A stretch of 27,011 nucleotides of DNA. Source: a virus. The notes under the pieces were generated by a model. It made no database searches, had not been told where the DNA came from, and saw nothing but the letters and a program-made list of their open reading frames with translations. The stretch is from the IMG/VR virus record IMGVR_UViG_3300042518_001094, positions 1 through 27,011 of that record; one strand, written 5' to 3'. Below, piece after piece: positions 7,184 to 14,917 of the stretch; position 1 is the first letter of the stretch; every line of letters begins with the position of its first letter. The translations under genes were made by a program, and so were the position numbers.

Positions 7184-7546
7184 TTACTTCAAGTGCTTGA
7201 GCTTGTAGAGCGTGCTGAGGTACAGCGCGATCACCTCGTCGATGATGTTCTGCAGGGTCGAATCTGTCTTGGCCGCGGCCTTGTAGCGGTTGTTCTCGAT
7301 CCACATCAGGTGCTGCGACATGATGCCCACCGCGCCGCCGGACTTGAAGTCGTTCTCGGCCAGGGGGATGGTGCCGATCAGGCCGTGCCGGCCCTGGTAG
7401 GCCTCGGCCAGCTTGTCGGCCAGCTCGATCACACCCGGGTAGAACTCACCGAGCGCCATGTGCTGCGAGAAGCTGGTGGTCGACAGGTGCTCCCGGTGCG
7501 CGATGTCGCGACTCAGGAACAGGACGGCGATGAGGTCGGCGATCAT
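7184..7546 (-). CDS. Ferritin/Dps-like phage protein, DUF5856 type (120 aa)
   Basis: The protein is predicted to be all helical. It starts with a hydrophobic helix (IADLIAVLFLSRDIAH), then His- and Glu-bearing helices (HREHLSTTSFSQHMALGEFY, then IELADKLAEAYQG). Candidate metal-ligand residues are His17, His20, His29, Glu34 and Asp44. The pattern of short helices with a conserved A/SFxxHxALGxFY core and a following AYQG matches my memory of the DUF5856 family, small ferritin-like proteins common in tailed phages. Whether it binds iron or protects DNA is unknown. An AGG about 11 nt before the ATG is a weak ribosome-binding site, and element copy 3 overlaps it. It lies between the tail-fibre block and the holin-like gene. 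Confidence 0.55.
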   Translation of the reverse strand: MIADLIAVLFLSRDIAHREHLSTTSFSQHMALGEFYPGVIELADKLAEAYQGRHGLIGTIPLAENDFKSGGAVGIMSQHLMWIENNRYKAAAKTDSTLQNIIDEVIALYLSTLYKLKHLK

Positions 7547-7555
7547 GCGTTCAAC

Positions 7556-7569
7556 CTATGGCATTGTGA
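7556..7569 (-). promoter_or_regulatory. Dispersed element, copy 3
   Basis: CTATGGCATTGTGA lies in the 26-bp gap between the tail-assembly-like gene and the DUF5856-type gene, 10 bp from the ATG of the latter. On the minus strand I see no good -35/-10 pair. This argues that the element can be something other than a promoter, such as a protein-binding site. Confidence 0.6.
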
Positions 7570-7572
7570 TTG

Positions 7573-8010
7573 TCAGATAGGCCAGACCAGCGCCGGCAGC
7601 TCGGGCTCGACGTCCGCAAAGCTGTTGGGCATCGGGCGCGTGCCGGCCTGCACCTCATCCAGCATGGTGTACAGCTTGTCCCAGGTCTCCGCACGCCGAT
7701 CCTGACAGTAGCTGCCCTCGGTGTTGAACTTCGGCACCGAGCAGCCCGCGTAGGTGCAGGCACTCTTGATGTCGTCGTAGTTGCGCGTGCGGGCGAAGGT
7801 GTCGAGTCTGGTCTGGGTGGCTGCGACGATCTCGTCTTGAATTTCCGCTGACGTCTTAATGGGAGGCGGCGGTGGAGAAAAAGACTGCCCATCCCAAAGG
7901 AACCCAATTTCTGCGCCGGTGGCGTCCACCCATCCCTGTTGAGACGCAAACTCAGAATCGGCAACTGCAATGTTGATGACCGTGCCGTTTTCGATGACTG
8001 CGAATTTCAT
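7573..8010 (-). CDS. Tail-fibre-assembly-like protein (145 aa)
   Basis: The N-terminus MKFAVIENGTVINIAVAD followed by a WDGQSFSPPPPP segment is the usual opening of phage tail-fibre assembly proteins, which help distal fibre parts fold or join. The rest is helical (IQDEIVAATQTRLDTFARTRNYDDIKSACTY), with a C-terminal PELPALVWP. I chose the ATG at 8008-8010 because GGTGA lies just upstream. A GTG at 8017-8019 would add three residues and overlap the stop of the adhesin gene (GTGA). It sits directly downstream of the fibre and adhesin genes, as expected. It could instead be a small structural fibre component. Confidence 0.6.
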   Translation of the reverse strand: MKFAVIENGTVINIAVADSEFASQQGWVDATGAEIGFLWDGQSFSPPPPPIKTSAEIQDEIVAATQTRLDTFARTRNYDDIKSACTYAGCSVPKFNTEGSYCQDRRAETWDKLYTMLDEVQAGTRPMPNSFADVEPELPALVWPI

Positions 8011-8015
8011 GTTGA

Positions 8016-8945
8016 TCACCAGGTGTAGATCCGCGCATAGCCTGCGCCGCCGGTTCCGCCAGAGCCAGGCGTATAGCCCCCCGTTGGGCAGGCGCCACCA
8101 CCACCGCCACCACTGGCTCGGCCTCCGGTGCCCCCGTTTCCAGAAGTGAACGGCGCTGAACTGGTGGCGCTGTAATAGGCTGCGCCGCCGCCGCCGCCTT
8201 GAAATGCGCTTCCGTTGCCGGCGTTGCGCACCGTCGTGCCATAACCAAAATTGCTGCCTTCCAGGCCGCCGCCACCCGAAGTCTGACCTCGGCTACCACC
8301 TGGTCCTCCATCAGTCCCGGAAGATCCAGAGCTCGTGCTTGTGCCACCTCCTCCACCACCGGCGCCGCCCATGAATGAGCCCGCGCCATTTGTTCCTGCG
8401 GCGCCGCCGGCTCCACCGCCAAAACCGCCAGCACCTGCCGTCCACGGGGAAGAAGTGGCCGCGCTACCACCGCCAAATGCAAGGTCAAGGCGACCGCCGC
8501 CGGTGCTTGTCGAGGGGTTCGGCCCAATGGCCCCGCCGCCGCCGCCACCGACACCAACGGCCGTCGCGGTGCCGCCGCTTCCACCTGCACCGCGGAATCC
8601 CGTCAGTAGCGTGCCAAACGTGGTGTCACCACCATCAACGCCTGCGCCCCCCGTTGCCCCGCCAGATCCTCCAGTGCCGCCAGCTCCAATGGTGACCGTG
8701 ACTGTGGAGGCGAGATCCTCCTGCCGGAATAGTCGGTAGGTGTATCCGCCACCACCGCCACCACCGCCGTTTGCCGCCGCAGTGCCAGTGGTGGCTTGCC
8801 CGCCGCCACCACCACCGCCGCCCGCGCCCCAGAGCTCGACAAGGACAAAGTTCGCTGCCGATGGCTTTGTCCAAGTCCCAGACGACGTGAACTCTTGGAT
8901 GTTTGGGCTGCCGACAGCAGGCAGGAATGTTGAGAAGTTGCTCAT
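8016..8945 (-). CDS. Glycine-rich tail-fibre tip adhesin-like protein (309 aa)
   Basis: Residues ~15-40 (IQEFTSSGTWTKP...NFVLVELWGAGGG) are the conserved opening of the phage glycine-rich domain family. From residue ~41 to the C-terminus the chain is a mosaic of Gly runs (up to eight in a row) separated by short Ser/Thr/Ala/Tyr segments, ending GGAGYARIYTW. Such chains can pack as polyglycine-II helices, as in the receptor-binding adhesin of phage S16 (gp38), with variable loops between Gly strands contacting the host surface. The gene follows the tail fibre (14-bp gap) and precedes the assembly-like gene, so it is a good candidate for the receptor-binding tip. AGGA lies 7 nt before the ATG. 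The receptor is unknown. Confidence 0.7.
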   Translation of the reverse strand: MSNFSTFLPAVGSPNIQEFTSSGTWTKPSAANFVLVELWGAGGGGGGGGQATTGTAAANGGGGGGGGYTYRLFRQEDLASTVTVTIGAGGTGGSGGATGGAGVDGGDTTFGTLLTGFRGAGGSGGTATAVGVGGGGGGAIGPNPSTSTGGGRLDLAFGGGSAATSSPWTAGAGGFGGGAGGAAGTNGAGSFMGGAGGGGGGTSTSSGSSGTDGGPGGSRGQTSGGGGLEGSNFGYGTTVRNAGNGSAFQGGGGGAAYYSATSSAPFTSGNGGTGGRASGGGGGGACPTGGYTPGSGGTGGAGYARIYTW

Positions 8946-8959
8946 TCTTTGATCCTGTG

Positions 8960-10879
8960 TCAGTCGATCAGCGTCCAGCCGCGAGTGGCATCCGCGTACA
9001 CCAGGGTGCCCCGGGCCTGCGCAGAGTCAAGCGTCATGTCCTCCGCCAGGCTCATAATGTTTAGGCCGTTGCGGGCAATGACTGCCGTGGTCGTCCCGCT
9101 GCGATTGATGAACGCGATCTCGTCACCAGCGCTAGGCGAGGCCGGCAGCGTCAGGGTCAACGACGCAGTGAGGACATAGGTGGCGGACCTGACGGCTGCG
9201 GTGTTGATTGAGATGATCTGTACGTTTTGCGTGATGACCGGCGTCGTCAGCGTCTTGTTGGTCAGCGTCTGCGTTGCCGTCGGCGTGACTACGTCACCCC
9301 AAGCAGGAGGCGCCGCAGACCCCGCAGAGATCAGCGCCTGCCCATTGGTGCCGTAGTTCGCGCCGCTGAATCCAACGGCACCAGTCGAACGCAATCGCAG
9401 ACGTTCAGCGGCGACTCCGTTGCCGGTAACCTCAAACCACAGGTCTGCATCCTCAGTGCCAGCAGTCACGTCCGTGATCTCGGATCCGACTCGTGCGTAC
9501 TGCTGGTCGGCCGCGCCGCTGTCCTTGCCGCGCCAGATGATCACGCCGAGCTGGTCTGCGGCGGCCGGGCTTGAGGAGTTGCGGTAGAGCACCAAGTCCG
9601 GTGCGGCCGTGGCCGACGTGTCAAGAGACTCCAGCACCACCATGTCTGCAGCGTTCGTGCCGCGGAAGGTGTACACGCCTGTCGCGGTCGCAGACCCGAA
9701 CGTGACGTTGCCGACATCGTCAAACGTCAGCCGGTCCACGCCGTTGGTGGAAAGCGCCAGGGGCAGCGCGTTGTTGGACGCAAGCCGCACCAGCGCCGCC
9801 GTCGTCTGGAATTGGCCTTGCGTCGTGCCAGACGACTGCACGAGCACGCGCGAGTCCGCTCCGGTGTTGACCGTCAGGTTTCCGGTGATCGTGCCTCCAG
9901 TCAGCGACAAGACACCAGGAAAAGTCTGCCCACCCGCGAAGGTGATGGCACCCGTCATCGTGCCGCCAGACAACTGAAGGTAACCTGTGGTCGGAAGGTA
10001 GGTCGCGATCCACGCAGACCCCGTCCACACCTTCATGATGCTGGACGTCGTGTTCCAGTAGATCGCCCCGGTCAGCAGCGCGTTGCCGTCGTTGTCGAGC
10101 GTGGGGTCGCTGGCCTTGGCGCCCAAGTACCGGTCATCGAATGCGTCGTAGCTTGCCGCCGCATCAGTGGCCGATGTTTGCGCATTGCCCGCAAAGGTCT
10201 GCGCGCTCGTGGCGCTGTTGGCCGCAGCAGAGGCACTGGACGCTGCGGCTGCGGCCGACGTCGCTGCAGCAGCAGTGCTGCCAAAGAGCGTGCTAACGTA
10301 ATCGAGATTGACCGCGTCGTTGCTGTTCGTCGGCGTGCCCAGGCCGGTGATTTTGCTCGACCCCATGGCGATCGCGCCGCTCATGGTGCCGCCAGCAAGC
10401 GCCAGGCGCGTGTCGCGCTGCGTATCGACGTAGGCCTTGTTGGCCGCCTCGTCGTTGGCGCTCGGCGTCTGCAGCCCCGCGATCGAGCCCACGGTCGCGC
10501 TGGCCATGTCCAGCGTGCCGTTGATGGTCACGTTGTTGAAAGTCGATGTGCCGCTGCCGGCCGTGACGTTGCCGGTCACGTTGCCGTTCAGGTTGCCCGT
10601 GATGCCGCCGCTTGCAGACAACGTGGTGAACGCGCCTGCGGCCGGCGTGGTGGTGCCGATCGTCGTGTTGTTCAGCGTCAGGCCAGACAACGACAGCGTG
10701 CTCGTCTGGGCCGTGCCGCCGGCATTGATCACCACCACTTTGTTGCCGTTGCCGGTCAGCGTTGGCAGCTTCAGGAACCCTTGCTCGATGGAGTCGAGCT
10801 CAGCGCGCAGCGCGGCCGAAGAGCCTGGCGCGTTGGGGCCCGGGTACGTGGTGTGGTCGTAGTAGTCGTTGCTTGGCAT
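8960..10879 (-). CDS. Tail fibre / tail spike protein (639 aa)
   Basis: Residues 1-45 resemble a virion-attachment peptide (SSAALRAELDSIEQGFLKLP). A long beta-rich region follows, with repeats such as SLSGLTLNNTTIG, GNLNGNVTGNV and LSGGTMTGAI, and two ANKAYVDT/NLDYVST joints characteristic of phage fibre shafts. Residues ~200-240 are an Ala/Ser-rich coiled coil (SAAAAASSASAAAN). The region ~530-560 carries a LTNKTLTTPVI motif, also common in fibres, and the C-terminal ~80 residues look globular. No intramolecular chaperone or depolymerase active site is obvious. The start has GAGG before the ATG and lies 3 bp after the tail-hub gene. It is clearly a fibre; its length is typical for a podophage side fibre. 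Confidence 0.8.
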   Translation of the reverse strand: MPSNDYYDHTTYPGPNAPGSSAALRAELDSIEQGFLKLPTLTGNGNKVVVINAGGTAQTSTLSLSGLTLNNTTIGTTTPAAGAFTTLSASGGITGNLNGNVTGNVTAGSGTSTFNNVTINGTLDMASATVGSIAGLQTPSANDEAANKAYVDTQRDTRLALAGGTMSGAIAMGSSKITGLGTPTNSNDAVNLDYVSTLFGSTAAAATSAAAAASSASAAANSATSAQTFAGNAQTSATDAAASYDAFDDRYLGAKASDPTLDNDGNALLTGAIYWNTTSSIMKVWTGSAWIATYLPTTGYLQLSGGTMTGAITFAGGQTFPGVLSLTGGTITGNLTVNTGADSRVLVQSSGTTQGQFQTTAALVRLASNNALPLALSTNGVDRLTFDDVGNVTFGSATATGVYTFRGTNAADMVVLESLDTSATAAPDLVLYRNSSSPAAADQLGVIIWRGKDSGAADQQYARVGSEITDVTAGTEDADLWFEVTGNGVAAERLRLRSTGAVGFSGANYGTNGQALISAGSAAPPAWGDVVTPTATQTLTNKTLTTPVITQNVQIISINTAAVRSATYVLTASLTLTLPASPSAGDEIAFINRSGTTTAVIARNGLNIMSLAEDMTLDSAQARGTLVYADATRGWTLID

Positions 10880-10882
10880 GGA

Positions 10883-12925
10883 TTACCTCAGACCGCGCCG
10901 CGGCGTGTAATGCAGGATGATCGAGTTGACGGTGAACGGCTGGATCAGGTTCGACACTGAGGAGATGCGGATGGCCAGGTTCTCCGCGGTGCCCGCCAGC
11001 TCCACCTCGCTCGGGATCAGGTCGTTGCCGTCGAACACGAAGTTGTCCCACTCGAACGTGTCCCAGAAGGCCGCCCGCAGGTCGTTGGCGTGCGTGCTGT
11101 CGGCAGGCTGGTCAATCTCCTGCGATCGGTAGCCGTAGTCCACGCCAAACTGGAACAGCGAGTAGGAGTCGCCGGTGAGCTCCACGCTGGCCTTGCGGAA
11201 CCGCTTGCGCAGCCGGGGCGAGCGCACGCTGTTGTAGACCAGGCTGATGTTGGCGGCGATGTCCTCGCCGTCGAACGAGGCGCCCGTGTCCATCTGGTAC
11301 ACGAACCCGTTGTCGGACCCGAAGAACGCCGTCTCGGTGCCGTCGGCCTTTTCGCCCTCAGTTGCGCACAGCACAGGGTCGGGGTACTGCACCGGCATTG
11401 CGCCCATGTACTTGCCGCTGGCCATGGTGAGGTACAGCGCATTGCCGTCGCTGAAAAAGACCCGGTACTGTCCCTTCTCGCGGTTGACGATGCTGGCTGA
11501 GGCCAGCGTCCTGTTGGCCTGGATGAATGGCCGCAGGTTCATCGTCAGGGTGGCGGTGGCGAAGTTGCCGAAGTTCAGCGTCGTGCCCAGGGCCATGATC
11601 CCGCGCTCGTTGAGCACGTAGGTCTGGTCGAGGTTCTGCGCGGTGTAGGGCATGCTGCCCGTGCCGACGTTGAACGTGGACAACGCGAAGTTGGCCTCGC
11701 TCGAGCCGTACAGCACCGAGGTATCGGACTTGGTGTAGACCGCCAGCGCCCCGCTGCTCTGGTCACCCGGCAGCAGGATCAGCTCGGTGATCAGGTCGTT
11801 CATTGCGATCTCGCCCGCGCCCAGCACCGGATCCCAGGAGTACGGGTCGCCGATGGAGGAGAACTGCAGCGAGGCACCGAAGGCCAGGAACAGGTGCTGC
11901 TTGTGCGCGGCGATCTTGGTCGGCACGTCGGGGTTCATCGACGTGCTCAGAGGCACGTAGGTCGTGCCGTCGAACTCAAAGGCCCGGTTGATGCCGTCGA
12001 TGCCGTAGATGCGCGTGTTGTTCGTGCCACCGCCGAAGTTGGCGACCACGGACTCCACGCGGCCGTTGGGCGACAGCGTGATCTGTGTGGCCGCGCCACC
12101 GGCCACCGCCTTGGTTGCGGCCGCCACCTGCAGGTTCTCGGCGGCCTGGAAGGTGCCGGTAGTGCTGGACAGGATCAGGCGCCCGGCCGCATCGCTGGTG
12201 GCCCATGTCCCGGACTGCACCACCACGCGGGCCACGACGCCCGTGGCGCCGCTGGTGGCGCCGGTGACGGTGTTGCTCTCGAGGATCTCGGCGCTGCCGG
12301 CGCTGAAGGCCAGTTCCTTGCCCAGGCTCACTGCGGTCCATCCGCTTGAGGTGGACTTGTAGATCGCCAGTGCGGTGCCGCCTGCGTTGTTGCGCCAGGC
12401 GTAGACGTCGTTCTTGTACCAGCGCACGCCGCGGATCGGGCCCGAGCCCGGCACGGAGGCGATGCTGGCACGGTAATCGTTGGCCGCCCGCAGCTTGTAC
12501 GTGGCGTCCGTCAGCCCGTCGGCCACCGTGCCGACGATGGCCGTGATCTGCCCCACATTGACCGCAGACACGGAGATGTACTCGCTGACAGAGAACGTGC
12601 CTGTCTCGCGGGTGATGATCAGGTCGGCACCGCTAATCGCGATCACTTTGCCGGTGGCCGCACTGGACAGGCCGGTGATGGTGTTGCCCACCGCCACGGA
12701 GCCGGTGAGCGTGCAGGTCAGGACGTTGTAGCGGGCATCCGCCGGGCTGGCTCTGCCGTCGTAGCGGTCATACCCAGCAATGCGGGTATAGCCACCGTTC
12801 AGGCTGCACTCAAAGTTGGCTGCACGGCGCGCAAAGCCAGATGGCAGTGACAGCGTCGGCGTGATCTGATCCAGCCCGCCAGCGAGCGTGATCAGGTCGT
12901 ATTGAACTGGAGGCAGCTTCTCCAT
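10883..12925 (-). CDS. Tail hub / DNA-stabilisation protein, P22 gp10-like (680 aa)
   Basis: The protein has the composition and motifs of a podovirus tail hub (nozzle): an N-terminal LAGGLDQITPTLSLPSGFAR followed by CSLNGGYTRIAGYDRYDG, then repeated beta blades with Trp/Tyr-Gly turns (IRGVRWYKNDVYAW, HKQHLFLAFGASLQFSSIGDPYSW). The C-terminal region is beta-rich (FRKASVELTGDSYSLFQFGV). In P22, gp10 attaches below the gp4 adaptor and closes the DNA channel, and here the adaptor-like gene is immediately upstream. Two internal segments (about 75-125 and 215-270) are similar to each other (VGNTITGLSSAATGKV versus ESNTVTGATSGATGVV) and may be duplicated inserted domains. The family call rests on pattern and gene order. 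Confidence 0.7.
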   Translation of the reverse strand: MEKLPPVQYDLITLAGGLDQITPTLSLPSGFARRAANFECSLNGGYTRIAGYDRYDGRASPADARYNVLTCTLTGSVAVGNTITGLSSAATGKVIAISGADLIITRETGTFSVSEYISVSAVNVGQITAIVGTVADGLTDATYKLRAANDYRASIASVPGSGPIRGVRWYKNDVYAWRNNAGGTALAIYKSTSSGWTAVSLGKELAFSAGSAEILESNTVTGATSGATGVVARVVVQSGTWATSDAAGRLILSSTTGTFQAAENLQVAAATKAVAGGAATQITLSPNGRVESVVANFGGGTNNTRIYGIDGINRAFEFDGTTYVPLSTSMNPDVPTKIAAHKQHLFLAFGASLQFSSIGDPYSWDPVLGAGEIAMNDLITELILLPGDQSSGALAVYTKSDTSVLYGSSEANFALSTFNVGTGSMPYTAQNLDQTYVLNERGIMALGTTLNFGNFATATLTMNLRPFIQANRTLASASIVNREKGQYRVFFSDGNALYLTMASGKYMGAMPVQYPDPVLCATEGEKADGTETAFFGSDNGFVYQMDTGASFDGEDIAANISLVYNSVRSPRLRKRFRKASVELTGDSYSLFQFGVDYGYRSQEIDQPADSTHANDLRAAFWDTFEWDNFVFDGNDLIPSEVELAGTAENLAIRISSVSNLIQPFTVNSIILHYTPRRGLR

Positions 12926-12935
12926 GTCCGATGCG

Positions 12936-13616
12936 TCAGGCCAGAGGGTTGCCCAGATAGACGGCCGGGAGTTGCTCGCGCTCGAGCTGACCCTTAAGTG
13001 CCGAGTAACCGGTGCGAGCGCGGCTCAGCACCTCGGGCGCGGACTCAAACAAGCCGTAGTACTCCATCGCCTTGTAGACGATGACTTGGTGCAGGTGCTC
13101 GGGCATCTCGGGGGTATCCGTGTCGCCAGACAACTGCGTAGGCTTCTTCTGATACTCGCCGACCACGGTGTAGACGTCGTCGGGCACGCTGCCCAGCATC
13201 AGCGCCTTGTCCATCGGCTTCTCGGCAAACACCACCGGGCGCCCCTGCTGCGTCGTCTGCAGACCGAAGCGGTAGGTGTTGCGAAAGACCTGGTACTCCC
13301 ACTCGATCAGCCACTGCTCGTCGGCCAGGCCCAGCGCGGTCTTGTACGTGCGCAGCGTGTCCTTGAACCAATAGCGGTGGTCGCTCAGGCCTGCGGCCGT
13401 GGGCGTGTAGTCGCCCGTGCCGGCCACCGTCTGGAAGCTGAACGTGTCGCGCATGAAGTGCCAGGTGTCGTGCAGACCCTGAATCTCCAGCCATGCGGCA
13501 TTGATCCAGTCGACCAGCCGCTTGGCCTCGCCCGTCTGGCTGACCGTTGAAGACGGGCCAGAACCAGAGACGCCGCACTCCTGGCGCAGAGACTGGGCGA
13601 GCTGCAGGAAGTTCAT
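12936..13616 (-). CDS. Head-tail adaptor protein, SU10-adaptor/P22 gp4 type (226 aa)
   Basis: The N-terminal FLQLAQSLRQECGVSGSGP...GEAKRLVDWINAAWLEIQ, then WHFMRDTFSFQTVAGTGDYTP, is the standard layout of podovirus adaptor proteins that sit under the portal ring and join it to the tail hub. The middle carries the WLIEWEYQVFRNTYRFG and KPMDKALMLGSVPDDVYTVVGEYQ strands, and the C-terminus is helical. Its ATG overlaps the stop of the upstream gene (13613-13616), and it lies just before the gp10-like gene. Order, length and motifs agree. I expect twelve copies bound to the portal, which is family knowledge rather than something visible here. Confidence 0.75.
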   Translation of the reverse strand: MNFLQLAQSLRQECGVSGSGPSSTVSQTGEAKRLVDWINAAWLEIQGLHDTWHFMRDTFSFQTVAGTGDYTPTAAGLSDHRYWFKDTLRTYKTALGLADEQWLIEWEYQVFRNTYRFGLQTTQQGRPVVFAEKPMDKALMLGSVPDDVYTVVGEYQKKPTQLSGDTDTPEMPEHLHQVIVYKAMEYYGLFESAPEVLSRARTGYSALKGQLEREQLPAVYLGNPLA

Positions 13617-14116
13617 GTCGGGTTCGACAGCATCTGCTTCAGCCAGGGCGCCCCGCGCTTGGGGTTCGGGTCGTGCGTCACGCTGAAGGGGTAGCTCAGT
13701 GACAGGACGTTCTCCTCGACGAAGCCCATCGACCCGTCGGGGTTCACGATCTTCTTCTGGCGCACCCGCGACTGCTTGGCCTGGGCCAGCACAGCGACGT
13801 GGTAGCGGCGCAGCCGCACGGTGTCCCCGCGCACGGCCATCTTGTAGTCGCCGTTGACGTTGACCTCGACGAACGCGGGATCGTTCTCGGACTGCGGCTC
13901 GTGGAAGTGGACCTCGAGCTCGTCACGCATGAACTGCTCGTTGTCGAGCTGCTGCGTGCTGTAGACGCGGTCCATGTCCACCTCGATCGCGTTGCCGCCA
14001 GCCTTGCCGGCCGCGGTGTCGTCGATGCTGGTGGTCTGCACCTTGCCCACGATGTCGACGTCTTCCGAGTCGATGGTGCGCTGTCGCTCGTAGCTGTTGA
14101 CGCGGTTGCCTGCCAT
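13613..14116 (-). CDS. Conserved hypothetical head/neck protein (167 aa)
   Basis: The start has AAGGAG 9 nt before the ATG. The protein is mixed alpha/beta and hydrophilic. It contains DRVYSTQQLDNEQFMRDEL, then FHEPQSENDPAFVEVNVNG and a basic strand-rich region (RGDTVRLRRYHVAVLAQAKQ). I recall similar unnamed proteins between the major capsid and adaptor genes in N4-gp56-type podophages. No enzyme motif is visible. Position suggests a minor capsid or neck component, but I cannot assign a function. The C-terminal codons overlap the adaptor start (ATGA). Confidence 0.6.
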   Translation of the reverse strand: MAGNRVNSYERQRTIDSEDVDIVGKVQTTSIDDTAAGKAGGNAIEVDMDRVYSTQQLDNEQFMRDELEVHFHEPQSENDPAFVEVNVNGDYKMAVRGDTVRLRRYHVAVLAQAKQSRVRQKKIVNPDGSMGFVEENVLSLSYPFSVTHDPNPKRGAPWLKQMLSNPT

Positions 14117-14145
14117 GATGAAAGTCTCCTTGGGTTGCGTTCACC

Positions 14146-14169
14146 GGGGGCCGCCCGAAGGCAGCCCCC
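14146..14169 (-). other. UUCG-loop hairpin after the 153-aa head gene
   Basis: On the minus strand GGGGGCTGCC, loop TTCG, GGCGGCCCCC forms a 10-bp stem with one mismatch. A UUCG tetraloop is exceptionally stable. No U-run follows, so it is more likely an mRNA-stabilising or partial-termination element than a full terminator. Confidence 0.55.
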
Positions 14170-14177
14170 AGTCCTCA

Positions 14178-14639
14178 TCAGGCCGTCAGGGGCCGGGTGG
14201 GAACAGCGAACAGGTTGAAGTACGTGCCGGTGATGCCGGACGCACTCAGGTCCACCGAGCCCGGAGTGAACGTCGCCGAGGCGTTGGTGTCGACGCGGAT
14301 CGCGCCCACAACAGCGATCTCGCCGACCGGCGCGGCCGGCCACTCCAGGCCACGCACACCAGCGGTGACTTCAGCCGTGAGCACAGCGCGGCCGGCCACA
14401 GTCGAAAAGTTGCCGCCAGAGTCCAGGCACACCAAGTACAGGCACGAGCTCGACACGGGCACGGTGGCGTGGCCGGCAGAGAACGCGACGTTGTTGGTGG
14501 CAGCCTTGGACCGGAGCACGCCGTCGGTCACGAAGGTGATCGTGTTGGCGGTCTGGTAGGTGTTGGCGTTGGTGCCTTCGGCCAGGCCGCCGGAGGTCAG
14601 GGCGAACGAGCCGCCTTGCGAGAGCTTGAGGTTGTCCAT
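14178..14639 (-). CDS. Probable capsid decoration / minor head protein (153 aa)
   Basis: The start has AAAGG upstream of the ATG (AAAGGATCTCACGATCATG). The sequence is beta-rich and Ser/Thr/Ala/Gly-rich with few charged residues (ANTYQTANTITFVTDGV, VGAIRVDTNASATFTPG). This is typical of small capsid-surface proteins. It lies two genes after the major capsid protein and between two UUCG hairpins. No specific family is recognised. A decoration or cement role is a reasonable guess; a tail-associated role cannot be excluded. Confidence 0.55.
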   Translation of the reverse strand: MDNLKLSQGGSFALTSGGLAEGTNANTYQTANTITFVTDGVLRSKAATNNVAFSAGHATVPVSSSCLYLVCLDSGGNFSTVAGRAVLTAEVTAGVRGLEWPAAPVGEIAVVGAIRVDTNASATFTPGSVDLSASGITGTYFNLFAVPTRPLTA

Positions 14640-14660
14640 GATCGTGAGATCCTTTCGTGA

Positions 14661-14873
14661 TCAGGCAGTGAATTGAGCTGCAGCCAAGCCGACGGTGGCC
14701 GCGTAGTTGGTGTCGGTGACACCACCATCGAGGTCCAGCTTCGCCAGAAGGGCTGCGTACTTGGTACGCACGTCGTTGAGCTCGGCGCGCAGCGTGTCCA
14801 GCTCACGGGTGAGCTGAGCGCGCTCGCTGACGGCGAGGCTCTGGGTCGTGTTGAGAACTTGCTTGTAGGCCAT
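14661..14873 (-). CDS. Small coiled-coil head protein (70 aa)
   Basis: Residues ~15-45 form a heptad coiled coil (ERAQLTRELDTLRAELNDVRTKYAALLAKL). The last 20 residues read GGVTDTNYAATVGLAAAQF. A GAAAGGA site lies 6 nt before the ATG. It immediately follows the major capsid gene across a hairpin-bearing gap. Short proteins of this shape are common after capsid genes in related phages, but I know no function. It may be a capsid accessory or assembly factor. Confidence 0.55.
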   Translation of the reverse strand: MAYKQVLNTTQSLAVSERAQLTRELDTLRAELNDVRTKYAALLAKLDLDGGVTDTNYAATVGLAAAQFTA

Positions 14874-14888
14874 GGTGTTCCTTTCAGC

Positions 14889-14910
14889 GAGGAGGGCCGA
14901 AGCCCCCCTC
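14889..14910 (-). other. UUCG-loop hairpin after the major capsid gene
   Basis: On the minus strand GAGGGGGGC, loop TTCG, GCCCTCCTC gives a 9-bp stem with one mismatch, starting 7 bp after the capsid stop. There is no U-tract. The same stem-loop type recurs at 14146-14169, so the pair may set mRNA stability or stoichiometry of the capsid genes. Confidence 0.55.
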
Positions 14911-14917
14911 AGTTACA

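Noticed and set aside
8335-8739. Proline-rich plus-strand frame
   Set aside because: It is the antisense of glycine codons in the adhesin gene; GGC/GGT read in reverse give GCC/ACC and CCG/CCA-type codons.
8016-10879. Diversity-generating retroelement target in the fibre/adhesin genes
   Set aside because: No reverse transcriptase, template repeat or paired variable repeat is visible in the window.
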